From assembly GCA_964426355.1 (NCBI GenBank), contig CAYRRA010000109.1, forward strand, positions 1 through 15,004: DNA of 15,004 nucleotides, read 5' to 3'. Positions 12,773 through 15,004 of the stretch are shown here, one piece after another. How positions within the stretch are numbered: position 1 is the first letter of the stretch; each line of letters opens with the position of its first letter. The translations under genes were made by a program, and so were the position numbers. The notes beneath the pieces are model-generated. The model searched no databases and was not told where the DNA came from. It saw nothing but the letters and a program-made list of their open reading frames with translations. Source of the DNA: JAJFTV01 sp964426355. GTDB lineage: Bacteria; Chloroflexota; Anaerolineae; Anaerolineales; Anaerolineaceae.

Positions 12773-14244
12773 ATGAAAAGAAAATTTTATATATGGATGT
12801 GCCTGTTCATCATTGCTACACTCGTATTGGGTGCATGCAGCCCAAAAGCAACAGAAANNNNNNNNNNNNNNNNNNNNNNNNNNNNNNNNNNNNNNNNNNN
12901 NNNNNNNNNNNNNNNNNNNNNNNNNNNNNNNNNNNNNNNNNNNNNNNNNNNNNNNNNCCACTGACCGCGCAGGATTTTGTCTGGACCTATCAGCGTGCAA
13001 TTTTACCGGAAACAGCCTCACCTGCTGCGGCATCCATGCTGGGGGAGCTTACATCGGTCGAAGCTTTGGATGATTACACCTTGCGCATGACGCTGGCGAA
13101 TGCATATTTTCCATTTTTGTTATCGCTCACATCGCCCGGTTATTTACAGCCACTGCCGCAGGCAGCAATGGAAGAAATGGGCGAGGAGGTATTTGCACGC
13201 AATCCGATTGGCACCGGACCCTATACGCTCAAAGAATGGTTGACAGGTGAGAGAGTTGTGCTGGAACGCAACCCTGAATATAACTGGGCGCCGGCTATCG
13301 GTGAAAATCCGGGGGCATTCTATATCGAAACCATCGAATATCGCGTGATCCCGGAGTATGCCACACAGATTGCGGGTTTGGAAGCCGGGGAGATCGATTA
13401 TATGAGTGTAGAGACCAAAGACCTTAGCATATTTGCCAGCAACCCGGAATTTCAGATTTATGAACGCCCATTACAAGGAATTGCCCCCTACATAGCGTTC
13501 AATCTTGAAGTAGCGCCATATAATGATATCAATGTCCGTAAGGCTTTAAACCTGGCTTTGGATCGCCAGGTGATGATTGATGTATTGCTGTATGGGAACG
13601 GGGTCATCCAATACGGACCGATTTCTGAAAGTGTGATGGGGTACTGGTCTGGCGTGGAAGAGATTGGCTACGGGTATGATGTTGACCGGGCAGCAGCCTA
13701 TATGGAGGAAGCCGGGTTTGTCCGTAATGCTGATGGAATGTGGGAAAAAGAATGTGAGGTTTTTACCATTCCCCTGGCGATGGTTACTACTGATGACCCA
13801 ACCACTCGAGTGGCTCAATTGGTTCAGGAACAATATAAACATTTCGGCATCGAGGTTGAACTGACTGTGTTAGATTCAGGAATCTATGCTGATACGATGC
13901 TGGCTGGGGATTTTTCTGCCTGCTTCGCCAACTGGTATTACCCGGAAGCGGATTTGCTCTATTTTATCTTTCACTCATCAATGATCGGCGCGTTGAACGT
14001 GCACCGGCTGAATGACCCGGAGATCGACGACTTATTGGAGCGCACCCGCACCGAAACTGACCCACAGGTGCGTCAAGAGGTGGTCAATGAAGCGCAGCGG
14101 TGGCTGGTGGAGAATGCCGTGGTTGTCCCGCTTTATGCCGGGGTAGAGAATGCTGTGATGCGAGCCAAAGTGAAGGGGTTAATTTACTCCACCCAGTTTG
14201 GTTTTTATTATAATGATGCTTATATTGAAAGTGATACGCCATAA
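12773..14244 (+). CDS. Family 5 extracellular solute-binding lipoprotein (peptide/OppA-like), broken by an assembly gap
   Basis: The N-terminus is a lipoprotein signal: MKRKF, a hydrophobic core and the lipobox LGAC with the lipidated cysteine at residue 22. After six more residues the sequence becomes N. It resumes at PLTAQDFVWTYQRA, typical of SBP_bac_5 proteins after their first 90-110 residues. It then shows NPIGTGPYTLKEW, VRKALNLALDRQ and a normal family C-terminus with VENAVVVPLYAGVENAVMRAKVKGL. Frame before the gap (position 12773) and after it (12958) differ, so the 100 N are not the true length; probably 50-90 codons are missing. The AGGAG at 12759-12763 supports the start. The protein would capture peptides or similar solutes outside the membrane for an ABC importer, whose permease and ATPase genes are not in view. 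Confidence 0.9.
12858..12957. other. Scaffold gap of 100 N
   Basis: Exactly 100 N, the usual placeholder for a gap of unknown size. The reading frame of the solute-binding protein does not join across it, which shows that the number is arbitrary. Confidence 0.97.
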
Positions 14245-14250
14245 GTTCCT

Positions 14251-14270
14251 TCTCAGACGTATGAGATTTT
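14251..14270 (+). terminator. Weak terminator after the solute-binding protein
   Basis: TCTCA and TGAGA form a 5-bp stem with a 6-nt loop, followed by TTTTC. It lies 6 bp after the stop codon. The short stem makes it uncertain. Confidence 0.35.
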
Positions 14271-14310
14271 CAACCGATTACAAAGAATAAATCACAAATT
14301 CATTGAAGAT

Positions 14311-14357
14311 ACCGGGGTGAGGTTTCTGCATCGGATGTGAAGAAACCTTACCCTGGT
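14311..14357. repeat. Long hairpin (17-bp stem) without a T-run
   Basis: The arms 14311-14327 and 14341-14357 pair over 17 bp with only two G-U pairs (as plus-strand RNA) around a 13-nt loop. Neither side is followed by a T-run, so it is not a standard intrinsic terminator. It ends 21 bp before the ATG of the ArsR-type gene. It could be an operator, an mRNA processing or stability element, or one copy of a dispersed palindromic repeat. Confidence 0.65.
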
Positions 14358-14378
14358 TGAAACGGAAAGATCCAAACC

Positions 14379-14972
14379 ATGTTAGATGAATACATCCTGA
14401 ACACCGCTGAACAGGTCAAAGCATTTGGAGATGTGCTTCGTTTGCGCATTTTGGATCTGTTGACCAATCAATCGATGACCGGCTCGCATATTGCCCGCCA
14501 ATTGGGCATTCCGCGCCAGAAAGTGCATTATCACTTGAGAATCCTGAAAGATGCAGGGTTGATCGTTGTTCAAAAAGAAGGTTCTGTCAAAGGTTTGCGG
14601 GAATTGTATTATCGTTCCATCGCGCGCTCTTTTAGATTACCTGAAAAGACGACTGGTAATGAACAAAAACACCCGGTTGAGAATGCTATTGAACTTTTAT
14701 CCATGACTTTCCTCCGCCAGCTTCAAATAGACCTGACGAACTATACAAAATCCATCAATGGTAAAGGTTTTTTCAGTACTCAGGAAACCTGTGATTTGAC
14801 AGCGGAGCAAATTCGGGAAATTATGGAAGAATTGAGCCGAATTCGCGAACTTGTCAATCAATATAACTGGCAGAACCATGAGCAGCAATTGTACCCTTTG
14901 CAAACCATACGACTTACAATTTTCCATATTCCAATATCAGGTTCTGGCAACAAAGAGAATCAGGAAAATTGA
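14379..14972 (+). CDS. ArsR-type winged-helix transcriptional regulator
   Basis: A 197-residue protein with an N-terminal winged helix (about residues 8-82). AFGDVLRLRILDLLTN is followed by the helix-turn-helix MTGSHIARQLGIPRQKVHYHLRILKDAGL, then a wing VVQKEGSVKGLRELYYRS. This is the HTH_20/ArsR layout used for dimeric DNA binding. No CxC or other metal-binding cysteine pair is present in the helix-turn-helix region; the one cysteine is in the C-terminal part (TQETCDL). The C-terminal 110 residues are helical and would serve as dimer or ligand domain; I recognise no fold. The ribosome site is weak (GGAAAG at 14364-14369). The gene follows the solute-binding protein on the same strand, so it may control that locus (inference). 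Confidence 0.85.
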   Translation: MLDEYILNTAEQVKAFGDVLRLRILDLLTNQSMTGSHIARQLGIPRQKVHYHLRILKDAGLIVVQKEGSVKGLRELYYRSIARSFRLPEKTTGNEQKHPVENAIELLSMTFLRQLQIDLTNYTKSINGKGFFSTQETCDLTAEQIREIMEELSRIRELVNQYNWQNHEQQLYPLQTIRLTIFHIPISGSGNKENQEN

Positions 14973-15004
14973 TTGGAAGAGTAATACTGACATTGCAGTC
15001 CTGT

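Noticed and set aside
12793..14244. A separate gene starting at 12793 in the post-gap frame
   Set aside because: The apparent N-terminus before the gap is an out-of-frame reading of the lipoprotein signal region; the true start is ATG 12773 and the frame change comes from the arbitrary gap size.
1..15004. CRISPR arrays, insertion sequences, phage or toxin-antitoxin modules
   Set aside because: No regularly spaced repeats, transposase, integrase or typical toxin-antitoxin gene pair was seen in reading both strands.

Overview
This window looks like bacterial chromosome from a metagenome or draft assembly; a run of exactly 100 N inside one gene marks a scaffold gap. Base composition is moderate to fairly high GC. 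Strong AGGAG-type ribosome sites and many sigma70-like promoters are visible. The gene mix (an actinobacterial-type DUF3159 membrane protein, a CPBP protease with an extra domain, HEAT-repeat proteins, a lipoprotein peptide-binding protein, TTG starts) would fit Chloroflexota of the Anaerolineae type. That placement is an inference from general impression, since no rRNA or other marker gene is present. There are no tRNA or rRNA genes, CRISPR arrays, insertion sequences or phage genes that I can see, so this is mostly core or near-core chromosome.

Layout. (1) 1-3434: a DUF3159-type membrane protein (+) converges on a 62-residue PLDc_N-like membrane protein (-). A class I SAM methyltransferase, a DUF493/YbeD-like protein and a GT4 glycosyltransferase follow, all on +. 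(2) 3435-5515: a DEAD-box RNA helicase (+) and a CspA-type cold-shock protein (-) converge on one perfect 14-bp bidirectional terminator. Both appear to have long 5' leaders (about 140-160 nt), as cold-inducible mRNAs do in other bacteria. (3) 5516-9169: a tail-anchored HEAT-repeat protein built from three similar blocks (+), facing a methyl-accepting chemotaxis protein (-) with a membrane region of about eight segments and no obvious extracytoplasmic domain. (4) 9170-9817: a promoter, a leader of about 155 nt ending in a strong intrinsic terminator with a visible competing antiterminator helix, then a 105-residue protein I do not recognise. (5) 9827-12421: an EamA transporter and a CPBP intramembrane protease with an extra C-terminal domain, both on -. 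(6) 12422-15004: a regulatory region with two adjacent palindromes, a peptide-type solute-binding lipoprotein broken by the N gap, a long hairpin, and an ArsR-type winged-helix regulator.

How they fit together. The clearest functional link is helicase plus cold-shock protein, both of which act on RNA structure. The solute-binding protein and ArsR-type regulator may form a regulated uptake locus, but no permease or ATPase gene lies in the window. The best candidate for something undescribed is the attenuator-like leader at about 9300-9467 with its orphan gene. Second are the unusual leader of the helicase gene and the three-block HEAT protein.
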